Shown piece by piece: positions 1 through 7,213 of a DNA stretch of 64,000 bases. Under the pieces are notes generated by a model. It was not told where the DNA came from and did no database searches. It saw only the letters and a program-made list of their open reading frames with translations. The stretch spans positions 434,001 through 498,000 of the forward strand of contig NZ_CP045651.1 in the NCBI RefSeq assembly GCF_009557455.1. Direction: 5' to 3'. Made by a program: the position numbers and the translations under genes. This DNA comes from Alistipes sp. dk3624 (GTDB lineage: Bacteria; Bacteroidota; Bacteroidia; Bacteroidales; Rikenellaceae). Every line of letters starts with the position of its first letter. The stretch's first letter is position 1.

Positions 1-1322
1 TCGCGGTCGTCGAGCCGCAAACCGTCGAAAAAACGTTGCAGTTCGTCGACCGGCATCGTCACCAGCTCGCCGATATGCTTTCCGCCAACCTGCACGTAGA
101 ACGCCTCCTTACGCAACCGCCCGCCGCCGCAGTCGGGACAAACGGTCTTGCCGGTATAGCGAGAAAGCATCACCCGGTACTGGATCTTGTAACGTTCTCC
201 CTCCAAGAATTTGAAAAATTCGTCGAGTCCGTGGAAAAACTCATTGCCTTTCCATAGCAGCCTCTTCTCTTCGCGCGTAAGTTCGTGGAACGGACGATGG
301 ATCGGAAAGTCGAATTTCGGGGCATTGATTACCAACTGGTCGCGCCACCACTTCATCGTCTCGCCGCGCCAACATGCGATCGCATCCTGATAAATGCTTT
401 TGTTCTTGTCCGGCACGACCAGATCCTCGTCGATCCCGATTACCTTACCGTATCCTTCGCAGCGCGGACAGGCGCCGATCGGATTATTAAAACTGAACAT
501 ATGTTCCGACGGATGCTCGAAAACGATGCCGTCCAACTCGAAACGGGACGAAAACGACTCGACACGGTCGCCGTCCGCTTGCTGAACGATCACGTCGCAC
601 ACGCCGTCGCCCTGCAAAAATGCGGTAGCCACCGAATCGCCCAAGCGACTGAACGTCTCCTCGTCATCGGTAGCTTTCGCCCGGTCGACCACGATCCGCA
701 AGTCGGCGCGTCCGGCGTAATCGTCCGCCTGCGCGATAATATCCTCGATAAAAAGCGACTGTCCGTCGATATAAAGCCGTTGCAAGCCCTCCTTGACCAA
801 CAGCGTCAGTTTCTCGATCAATCCCTGTCCTTCGGCCGTTTTCAGCGGAGCAGCGACCAGCACGCGGGTTCCGGACGGCAGCGCGGCGATGTAGTTGACT
901 ACGTCGGCCACCGTATGCGAACGTACCTCGCGTCCCGACACCGGCGAATAGGTACGCCCGATACGGCCGAACAGCAGTTTCAGGTAGTCGTAAATTTCGG
1001 TCGACGTACCGACCGTCGATCGCGGATTGCGCGTATTGACCTTTTGCTCGATGGCGATGGCCGGCGCGATCCCCGTAATGAAATCGACGTCCGGCTTGTT
1101 GATCTTACCCAGAAACTGCCGCGCATAGGCCGACAGGCTCTCGACGTAGCGCCGCTGCCCCTCGGCGAAAATGGTGTCGAACGCGAGCGTGGATTTGCCC
1201 GATCCCGACAATCCCGTAATGACAACCAACTGATTGTGCGGAATTTTAACCTCGATATTCTTCAGATTGTGCACCCGCGCGCCTTTGACATGAATATATT
1301 TTTCCTCTTTCGGATTCTGCAT
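1..1322 (-). CDS. uvrA: Excinuclease ABC subunit A, N-terminal part (partial)
   Basis: UvrA is the damage-recognition ATPase of UvrABC nucleotide excision repair; it loads UvrB onto lesions in the cytoplasm. About 440 codons are visible; the 3' end lies beyond position 1. The reverse strand reads from ATG at 1322, starting MQNPKEEKYIHVKGARVHNL. It contains the first Walker A motif GLSGSGKSTLAFD, then VESLSAYARQFLG and the Q-loop-side segment IEQKVNTRNPRSTVGT. It continues through the UvrB-binding region and into a zinc-finger Cys pair (CPRCEGYG) and a second (CPDCGGGR), the order normal for UvrA. No frameshift is seen. The gene is alone in this orientation and divergent from the peptidase gene at 1480. 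A full-length protein would be about 940 residues. The identification is secure; only completeness is unknown. Confidence 0.95.
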   Translation of the reverse strand, partial: MQNPKEEKYIHVKGARVHNLKNIEVKIPHNQLVVITGLSGSGKSTLAFDTIFAEGQRRYVESLSAYARQFLGKINKPDVDFITGIAPAIAIEQKVNTRNPRSTVGTSTEIYDYLKLLFGRIGRTYSPVSGREVRSHTVADVVNYIAALPSGTRVLVAAPLKTAEGQGLIEKLTLLVKEGLQRLYIDGQSLFIEDIIAQADDYAGRADLRIVVDRAKATDDEETFSRLGDSVATAFLQGDGVCDVIVQQADGDRVESFSSRFELDGIVFEHPSEHMFSFNNPIGACPRCEGYGKVIGIDEDLVVPDKNKSIYQDAIACWRGETMKWWRDQLVINAPKFDFPIHRPFHELTREEKRLLWKGNEFFHGLDEFFKFLEGERYKIQYRVMLSRYTGKTVCPDCGGGRLRKEAFYVQVGGKHIGELVTMPVDELQRFFDGLRLDDR

Positions 1323-1340
1323 TCTAAAAAAATTAATCGC

Positions 1341-1348
1341 TAAAGATA
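1341..1348 (-). promoter_or_regulatory. Candidate -7 element upstream of uvrA
   Basis: Reading the minus strand, TATCTTTA lies 18 nt upstream of the uvrA ATG. It matches the Bacteroidota -7 consensus TAnnTTTG at all but the last base. No TTTG is found at the expected 19-21 nt spacing upstream, so support is weak. Confidence 0.35.
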
Positions 1349-1479
1349 ACGATTTTTCAGCAAAAATTGATACACGACACCGGACTCTATCATCGCCGTA
1401 TTCGGAAAAACAATGACAGAAGAGTATTTGAAAACAATATTTTGTAACTTTACATGACCAACTAATCATTTCTGAATCC

Positions 1480-2862
1480 GTGAAAATTCCCCTGCTGCTC
1501 TTCCTGTCCATATTACTTTCCGGACTCCGGGCCGTCTATGCCGACACGCCCTTGACAGCCAAAGTAGACAAACGCGTCGAATTACTGGGCATCGTCGCCC
1601 GGCTGGCCGAATATCCCGAATATTGCCGGAATGACAACGCCCCCTACATCGCCGACATACACGCGCATTTCGACCGGTACAAAACACATCCGCTGATCGA
1701 ACTGATGCGACGGCTAAAAAAAGAAAATTCGATCGGTTACGACGCAGTGGTCCGTATGGCCCTTCATCTCGGACAGCCCCCCGGTCTGAAGCCGATCGTT
1801 CCTTTTACAAACCGGATTCCGGAAGAAAGATGGAGCAAGGAAAATGCGGAAAAATTCATCGACCTATTACGACAATTTTATGCAGAAACTCGTTGCGGTG
1901 ATTTTTTCGATTCACAGCATACACGGTACGAGCACGCCGAAAAAGCGTACAACAAACAACTAAGGCACATTGACTTGAAATGGTTTCCCGCATACTACGG
2001 CATAAATTCTGAAGACACGTTCCACCTGATCGTCGGGCTCGGCAACGGCAGCAATTGCTACGGGCTATCCATTGACCGGCCCGACCGTACACGGGATATT
2101 TTTTCGATCATGGGCGCATGGATGTTCGACGCGGACGGCAATCCCGTATTCACGCCGGAAATGCTCCCGACGGTCGTGCATGAATTCGGCCATTCGTTCG
2201 CAAACGCACACATCAGACGGCATGAAAACGATCTCGGGGAAGCGGCAGGGCGAATATTCGGTCAGGTATCGGAAGCGATGAAACGGCAAGCTTACGCCAA
2301 CAGCACGATCATGCTTTCCGAATCGCTGGTCAGAGTCTCCGTCATCCGCTACCTGCTCAATCACGGGGATACGACGGCCGCGACACGACAGGTCAAGCAG
2401 GATATCGCGCAGGGGTTTCTGTGGATGTCCAAATTGTCGCGTCTGCTGACAACCTACGAAAAACAACGGAACGCCTATCCGACCATGGAAAGCTTCATGC
2501 CGCGCATCGTGGAATTTTTCAACAACACGGCCGATCAGATCGACCGGTGGCCCCGTTTCGTCTCGATCGAAGAGTTCGAAAACGGCGACAATCAGGTCGA
2601 TCCCGATCTGAAAACGCTGACCATTCGTTTCGACCGGCCGATGTCCGGAGGATATGGTTTCGGATACGGGCCTTTGGGACAGGAACATTTCCCGCTGAAA
2701 AAGGTCAACGGGTATCCGAACGACCGAACGATTACTATCGACATCGCGCTAAAACCAAATTTCGAATATCAAATAAACTTACTGAGCATCGGATTTTTTT
2801 CTACCGAAGGATGGCCGATCAAAAACACGCTGATCCGTTTCAAAACCGGATCGAAAAAATAA
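1480..2862 (+). CDS. Secreted DUF4932-type zinc metalloprotease with C-terminal Ig-like domain
   Basis: A 460-residue protein read from a GTG. The first ~22 residues form a signal peptide (MKIPLLLFLSILLSGLRAVY, cleaved near ADT), so it acts in the periplasm or outside. HEFGH at residues 234-238 is a HExxH zinc site, and ESLVR with Glu281 is placed where a gluzincin third ligand would be. This arrangement fits the DUF4932 family of uncharacterised bacterial proteins. The last ~95 residues (TIRFDRPMSGGYGFG onward) look like a SbsA-type bacterial Ig-like domain. The substrate is not known. The gene stands alone between divergent uvrA and convergent pyrI. The family assignment is from memory of the motif pattern; peptidase activity is inferred from HExxH. 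Confidence 0.7.
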   Translation: MKIPLLLFLSILLSGLRAVYADTPLTAKVDKRVELLGIVARLAEYPEYCRNDNAPYIADIHAHFDRYKTHPLIELMRRLKKENSIGYDAVVRMALHLGQPPGLKPIVPFTNRIPEERWSKENAEKFIDLLRQFYAETRCGDFFDSQHTRYEHAEKAYNKQLRHIDLKWFPAYYGINSEDTFHLIVGLGNGSNCYGLSIDRPDRTRDIFSIMGAWMFDADGNPVFTPEMLPTVVHEFGHSFANAHIRRHENDLGEAAGRIFGQVSEAMKRQAYANSTIMLSESLVRVSVIRYLLNHGDTTAATRQVKQDIAQGFLWMSKLSRLLTTYEKQRNAYPTMESFMPRIVEFFNNTADQIDRWPRFVSIEEFENGDNQVDPDLKTLTIRFDRPMSGGYGFGYGPLGQEHFPLKKVNGYPNDRTITIDIALKPNFEYQINLLSIGFFSTEGWPIKNTLIRFKTGSKK

Positions 2863-2886
2863 AAAACGCGGAGCACTTCCCGCGTT
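2861..2886 (-). terminator. Terminator of the dapB-pyrI operon
   Basis: On the minus strand a 7-bp stem (AACGCGG/CCGCGTT, 2865-2871 with 2880-2886) is followed directly by a run of U from the A-tract at 2861-2866. It lies 22 nt past the pyrI stop. The U-tract overlaps the last codon of the convergent metalloprotease gene. Confidence 0.6.
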
Positions 2887-2907
2887 CGCATAAAAAATCA
2901 ATCCGTT

Positions 2908-3378
2908 CTATTTTCCGATCTCGGTTTGCTCCTGGTGCGTGATCTTTTCGCAGTATCGGCAGCGGAGCGCGATTTCGTCCCCGTTACGGATCACCAGGAA
3001 CGAGGTTTCGACCGGTTCGTTGTTGGTGACGCACTTCGGATTGGCGCATTTCACGAATCCCCGGATCGTCTCCGGAATCGTAACGGCATGCTTTTCGACC
3101 ACCTTGAAGTCCCGGATGATATTGACGACCGCCATCGGCGCGACGATCGCGATCCGGTTGATCTCCTCCTGTTTGCAGAAACGGTCGTTGATTTTGATGA
3201 TCGCCTTGGTTCCCATGCGTTTGCTTTCGAGGTTCGTTCCGAACGTAATCCGGTGATTCTCGTTTTCGAGTCCCAGTATTCTGATAATTTTAAAAAGATT
3301 GCTGGCCGGAATATGGTCGATGACCGTTCCGTTTTCGATAGCTGTAACTTCCAGCCTTCCTTCTCCCGTATTTTTCAT
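2908..3378 (-). CDS. pyrI: Aspartate carbamoyltransferase regulatory subunit
   Basis: PyrI binds the nucleotide effectors (CTP/ATP) of aspartate transcarbamoylase and pairs with the catalytic PyrB trimers, setting flux into pyrimidine synthesis. The 156-residue length is normal. The N-terminal effector domain has the typical ENGTVIDHIPA start. The C-terminal zinc domain shows all four ligands, Cys111, Cys116, Cys140 and Cys143, spaced as in the E. coli protein. The gene follows pyrB by 27 nt and is the last gene of the dapB-lepB-yigZ family-pyrB-pyrI run. The E. coli UTP-controlled pyrBI attenuator leader is not evident here, because pyrB sits 12 nt behind another gene. Confidence 0.96.
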   Translation of the reverse strand: MKNTGEGRLEVTAIENGTVIDHIPASNLFKIIRILGLENENHRITFGTNLESKRMGTKAIIKINDRFCKQEEINRIAIVAPMAVVNIIRDFKVVEKHAVTIPETIRGFVKCANPKCVTNNEPVETSFLVIRNGDEIALRCRYCEKITHQEQTEIGK

Positions 3379-3405
3379 GATTGCGATAAACTATAAAATA
3401 AACGG

Positions 3406-4317
3406 TTATTCGACGGCGCCCAACAGGTAACTGATGATAGCCATGCGGGTATAGACGCCGTTCTCGGTCTGTTTGAAATAGTAGGCTTTCGGATTGCCGT
3501 CCACGTCGGTGTCGATCTCCCCGACGCGCGGCAGCGGATGCAGGATGCGCATGTTGGGTTTGGTATTTTCCAGCATACTGTTTTTGAGGATATAAACGTT
3601 CTTCACGCGTTCGTACTCCATCGGATCGGAGAAACGTTCGCGCTGCACGCGGGTCATGTAGACGATATCGGCGTCGCCGAGCGCCTTTTCGATGCTGCGG
3701 GTTTCGGTGTAAGGAATCCCTTTTCCGCGTAAGAACAGCTTGTATTCGTCGGGCATTTTCAGCTCGTCCGGAGCGACGAACGTGAACGTCGGGTTGAAGA
3801 ACGACAGCGCTTCGAGCAGCGAATGCACCGTCCGGCCGTATTTCAGGTCGCCGATCATCACGATATTGATATTTTCGAGCGTACCCTGCGTTTTCTTGAT
3901 CGAATAAAGGTCGAGCAGCGTCTGACTCGGATGCTGGTTGGCCCCGTCTCCGGCATTGACCACCGGCACGCGCGAAATCTCGCTGGCATAACGGGCCGCA
4001 CCTTCGATCGAATGACGCATCACGATCATATCGCAGTAGTTCGAGATCGTCATGATCGTATCGTGGAAAGTTTCGCCTTTCGAAACGCTGGTATTCGAAG
4101 TCCCCGAAAAACCGATCACCCGGCCCCCGAGACGATTGATCGCGCTTTCGAAACTCAGCCGCGTCCGTGTCGATGGTTCGAAAAACAGCGACGCGAATAC
4201 CTTCCCGGCCAGCACCTGTCGGTGCGGATCGGCCTCGAAACGGGCGGCCAGATCCATAATCTTCAGAATTTCATCGCACGAAAAATCGGTGATCGAAACA
4301 AGACTTTTCTTTCCCAT
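3406..4317 (-). CDS. pyrB: Aspartate carbamoyltransferase catalytic subunit
   Basis: Catalyses carbamoyl phosphate + L-aspartate to N-carbamoyl-L-aspartate, the committed step of pyrimidine synthesis. It has 303 residues, the usual size. The carbamoyl-phosphate loop [13 protein letters not shown] is at residues 46-58 with the Ser-Thr-Arg-Thr-Arg signature. The aspartate-binding region includes MTRVQRERF and [10 protein letters not shown] near the C-terminus. The ATG at 4317 lies 12 nt after the YigZ-family gene, so it is co-transcribed with it, and pyrI follows closely. Its presence with pyrI indicates a class B, allosteric dodecameric ATCase. No missing residues were noticed. Confidence 0.97.
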   Translation of the reverse strand: MGKKSLVSITDFSCDEILKIMDLAARFEADPHRQVLAGKVFASLFFEPSTRTRLSFESAINRLGGRVIGFSGTSNTSVSKGETFHDTIMTISNYCDMIVMRHSIEGAARYASEISRVPVVNAGDGANQHPSQTLLDLYSIKKTQGTLENINIVMIGDLKYGRTVHSLLEALSFFNPTFTFVAPDELKMPDEYKLFLRGKGIPYTETRSIEKALGDADIVYMTRVQRERFSDPMEYERVKNVYILKNSMLENTKPNMRILHPLPRVGEIDTDVDGNPKAYYFKQTENGVYTRMAIISYLLGAVE

Positions 4318-4329
4318 AGAACTCTATTT

Positions 4330-4938
4330 TTACTTTAAATCAATGCTCATACTCTCCACGTTCCGCAATCGTTCGAGCAACTGTTGCGACCGGCTTCGAC
4401 GGATCGAAAGCGTCATCGTGCACGCGTTGTCGAACTGCTGGCCGAGCACCTCCGGCTGCATCTCTTTGACGATCCGCATCACGTCGTTCATCGCCAGGTA
4501 GCCGAACCCGATCCGCAACACGGTATTCACCGTACGCTGCACCACTTCGGCCGCATCCAGAACCGCCGCCGCCGACTCTTTATAAGCGGCGATCAATCCG
4601 GGCACGCCCAATTTGGTTCCGCCGAAATAACGTACCACGACCACCAGCGCATCGGTCACCTGCCGCGACAACAACTGCCCCAGAATCGGCCGTCCAGCCG
4701 TCGAAGATGGTTCCCCGTCGTCGTTCATCCGCACGTTTTCGCCTTCCGGCCCCAGGCGCCATGCATAGCAATGGTGCGTCGCATCGTAATAGCGCTTACG
4801 CAACCCGTCCAGCGCATCGCGGATCTGCCGCTCGTCGGTCACCGGCCAGGCATAGGCCAAAAACTTGCTTCCCTTGTCCTTATAGATGGCTTCGGCCGGG
4901 GCCGCGATCGTATAATAGCTGTCGTCGGCGGGTTCCAT
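4330..4938 (-). CDS. YigZ/IMPACT (UPF0029) family protein
   Basis: A 202-residue protein of the YigZ/IMPACT family. The N-terminal UPF0029 domain has the marker region RYYDATHHCYAWRLG and ends with NDDGEPSSTAGRPI and VVVVRYFGGTKLG. The C-terminal ~70 residues fit the DUF1949 ferredoxin-like domain. The bacterial members have no firmly established reaction; the eukaryotic relative IMPACT binds the translation regulator GCN1. The gene sits 7 nt after lepB and 12 nt before pyrB, so it is in an operon with protein-export and pyrimidine genes. The context gives no clear functional clue. Family assignment is confident; function is not assigned. Confidence 0.88.
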   Translation of the reverse strand: MEPADDSYYTIAAPAEAIYKDKGSKFLAYAWPVTDERQIRDALDGLRKRYYDATHHCYAWRLGPEGENVRMNDDGEPSSTAGRPILGQLLSRQVTDALVVVVRYFGGTKLGVPGLIAAYKESAAAVLDAAEVVQRTVNTVLRIGFGYLAMNDVMRIVKEMQPEVLGQQFDNACTMTLSIRRSRSQQLLERLRNVESMSIDLK

Positions 4939-4945
4939 CGTCGGT

Positions 4946-6328
4946 CTATTTCACTTTTGAAAAAATCCGGTTCCAGCGGATATTGGCCGGAAAACTTTTA
5001 TCCTTATCGAGCGACATCCACACGAACGACGGTTTTCCGACGATATGATCCTCCGGAACGAACCCCCAATAACGGGAATCCAGCGAATTGTGCCGATTGT
5101 CCCCCATCATGAAGTAGTAGTCCATCGCGAACGTGTATTTGTCGGCCGGCGTACCGTTGATATAAATTCGCCCGTCTTTGATTTCCAGCTTATTCCCTTC
5201 GTAAGTTTCGATGATCCGCCGGTACAGCGGCAGGTTCTCGACGGTCAGATCGACCGTCGAGCCTTTGCTCGGAATCCACAGCGGCCCGAAATTATCGACG
5301 TTCCACGGATAGTTTTCGCTCTGTGGGAAAATATCGGGATCGGCCCCCTCGCCCTCCCTTTTGATTATCGCCGTCACGTTCCCCATCGAACGCATCCGCC
5401 GCGCATTTTCAGCGGTCAGCGGCAATTCCACATACGCGTAGTTAGCCGCATCGTAGTGAATATCGTCCTTGGCAACGCCCATGTCTTCGAACACGTCGGG
5501 ATTGACCGGCGTACCGTTCGTTACAACCGTATAATTGTACTGTTTACCCGGAATATCCGCCTGCGGCTGTCCGTTGATCCACATTTCGGAGTGTTCGATA
5601 AAAATCGTATCGCCGGGCAGTCCGACCGCCCGTTTGACATAGTTTTCGCGCTTGTCGACCGGACGGACGACGATCCCCTCGTCCATCAGCATCTGGCGGC
5701 CGCGCCGGTCGCCGTAACGACGTTGGTACTGCCGCAAAGCGTTATAATAGCTGTCCGACGGATAAGCCAGACTTACCGTATCTCCTTCCGGAAAGTTGAA
5801 TACGACCGGATCGTTGCGTTTTACGTTTCCGAATCCTTTCAGTCGGTGGTACGGCCACTTGATCCATTCGACGAACGACTTTTTGGTCTGAGAAAACGGC
5901 ATCGTATTGTGCACCAGCGGCATCGAAATCGGCGTATTCGGGATGCGCGGACCGTAGGCCGTCTTGCTGACGCAGAGATAGTCGCCGACCAGCATACTCT
6001 TTTCCATCGACGGCGTCGGAATCACGTACATCTCGAAGACGAAGATCCGGATCAGCGTAGCCACGACCGTCGCGAACAGAATCGCTTCGACCCACTCGGA
6101 AGTCTTGCGGTAGGTCTTGTTGGTTCGCTTGCGTTCCTTGTGCTTCCGCCAGAACAAGCGGTACATCGTCTTCGATATATAAATATCGTAAATCACGACC
6201 AGTCCCAGCAACAACCACAGGTTGCCCGTCCAGACCACGAACCACAGCAGGTAAATGACCGATACCACGCCGAATTTTACCCAGCGGTTACCCCAAATCG
6301 TTTTCAGTTTGTTCAGAAATTTATTCAC
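4946..6328 (-). CDS. lepB: Signal peptidase I
   Basis: Type I leader peptidase that removes signal peptides from exported proteins at the outer face of the cytoplasmic membrane. Two membrane segments precede the catalytic part (about residues 17-50 and 80-98). The Ser-Lys dyad is visible: Ser107 in IPTPSM and Lys232 in NYVKRAVGLPGD. The late box MGDNRHNSLDSRYWG is present. At 460 residues it is longer than E. coli LepB (324), with extra sequence between the serine and lysine boxes and before box E; such enlarged SPase I forms are usual in Bacteroidota. The start at 6328 is a GTG. It lies 10 nt behind dapB and 7 nt before the YigZ-family gene. Confidence 0.95.
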   Translation of the reverse strand: MNKFLNKLKTIWGNRWVKFGVVSVIYLLWFVVWTGNLWLLLGLVVIYDIYISKTMYRLFWRKHKERKRTNKTYRKTSEWVEAILFATVVATLIRIFVFEMYVIPTPSMEKSMLVGDYLCVSKTAYGPRIPNTPISMPLVHNTMPFSQTKKSFVEWIKWPYHRLKGFGNVKRNDPVVFNFPEGDTVSLAYPSDSYYNALRQYQRRYGDRRGRQMLMDEGIVVRPVDKRENYVKRAVGLPGDTIFIEHSEMWINGQPQADIPGKQYNYTVVTNGTPVNPDVFEDMGVAKDDIHYDAANYAYVELPLTAENARRMRSMGNVTAIIKREGEGADPDIFPQSENYPWNVDNFGPLWIPSKGSTVDLTVENLPLYRRIIETYEGNKLEIKDGRIYINGTPADKYTFAMDYYFMMGDNRHNSLDSRYWGFVPEDHIVGKPSFVWMSLDKDKSFPANIRWNRIFSKVK

Positions 6329-6338
6329 AGTCGGCCGG

Positions 6339-7058
6339 TTAATCGATTCCCATTAGATCCTTCATGGTGAAAATACCCCGCTTGCCGCAGATGAATTCGG
6401 CGGCGAGCACGGCTCCGGTAGCCAATCCTTTGCGGCTCTTGGCACTGTGCGTAATGGCGATCAGGTCGGCATCCGACTCGTAGGTAACGGTATGAATCCC
6501 GGGAACGACGCTGCGGCGTACGGAGGTGATCTCCAACTCGGCGGGCTCGGTCGTCGTACCGCATATCCATTTCTTTTTGCGGGTCAGGTTCCCGAGAATT
6601 CCTTCGGCCAGCGTGATCGCCGTTCCGCTCGGAGCATCCTTTTTCTGCGTGTGATGGGTTTCTTCGACCGTCACGTCGTATTCCGGAAAACGCTCCATCA
6701 GTTCGGCCAGTCGGCGGTTCACCGCGAAAAACACGTTGACGCCGACGCTGTAATTCGAAGCGTAGAAGAACGTGCCCTTCCGCTCGTTGCACAGCTTTTC
6801 GACTTCGGCGTACCGGTCGAGCCATCCGGTCGTACCGCACACCACCGGCACGCCGGCTTCCAGGCAGGTTACGATGTTCTGAAAAGCGGTATGGGGAGTG
6901 GTGAATTCGATAGCGACATCCGCTTTCCGAAGGTTTTCGGCATTCAGATCGCCGGCGTTGTCGATGTCGATAATCAGCGTAACGGTATGGCCCCGGGAGA
7001 TCAGGATCTGTTCGATTTCCTTTCCCATCTTGCCGTAGCCTATCAATGCAATCTTCAT
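6339..7058 (-). CDS. dapB: 4-hydroxy-tetrahydrodipicolinate reductase
   Basis: Reduces (hydroxy)tetrahydrodipicolinate with NAD(P)H in the lysine/meso-diaminopimelate pathway, supplying peptidoglycan precursors. It has 239 residues. The Rossmann motif GYGKMG is at residues 7-12. The DapB signature ETHHTQKKDAPSGTA is at residues 133-147, with the catalytic His135/His136 and Lys140 region. CGTTGW at 74-79 and ASNYSVGVN at 100-108 complete the family pattern. It is the first gene of the minus-strand operon leading to lepB, a YigZ-family gene, pyrB and pyrI. A TAAATTTG promoter element lies 20 nt upstream of its ATG. Confidence 0.96.
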   Translation of the reverse strand: MKIALIGYGKMGKEIEQILISRGHTVTLIIDIDNAGDLNAENLRKADVAIEFTTPHTAFQNIVTCLEAGVPVVCGTTGWLDRYAEVEKLCNERKGTFFYASNYSVGVNVFFAVNRRLAELMERFPEYDVTVEETHHTQKKDAPSGTAITLAEGILGNLTRKKKWICGTTTEPAELEITSVRRSVVPGIHTVTYESDADLIAITHSAKSRKGLATGAVLAAEFICGKRGIFTMKDLMGID

Positions 7059-7078
7059 AATACGTACGAATGTTTTCG

Positions 7079-7086
7079 CAAATTTA
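7079..7086 (-). promoter_or_regulatory. -7 element for the dapB-lepB-yigZ-pyrBI operon
   Basis: The minus strand reads TAAATTTG, an exact match to TAnnTTTG, 20 nt upstream of the dapB ATG. No convincing -33 TTTG was found at the right distance. Confidence 0.6.
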
Positions 7087-7141
7087 CGCTAATTTTTAAA
7101 TAATCCTTTACCCGGCGCCGCATAAAACGCAAAATACTTCT

Positions 7142-7181
7142 TTCGGCAGGCGACGCCGAGCGGACGGTCGCCCCTGCCGAA
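7142..7181 (-). terminator. Possible terminator downstream of the GH172-type gene
   Basis: A stem of TTCGGCAGG-CGAC with GTCG-CC-CCTGCCGAA (one 2-nt bulge) and a 12-nt loop lies 32 nt past the stop of the gene at 7214. The U-tract after it is interrupted, so termination may be weak. Confidence 0.45.
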
Positions 7182-7213
7182 AACAAAGAACCGCGGGAAA
7201 TGGACCGTTTCGA

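Noticed and set aside
285-1343. 352-codon plus-strand frame at the window start
   Set aside because: Lies antisense to uvrA, whose Walker A and zinc-finger motifs are unmistakable.
1420-1452. TTTG at 1427-1430 as -33 partner of TAACTTTA
   Set aside because: Spacing is 14 nt, not 19-21.
2421-2942. 173-codon frame overlapping the metalloprotease 3' end
   Set aside because: Arg-rich out-of-frame translation of the metalloprotease gene, no motif.
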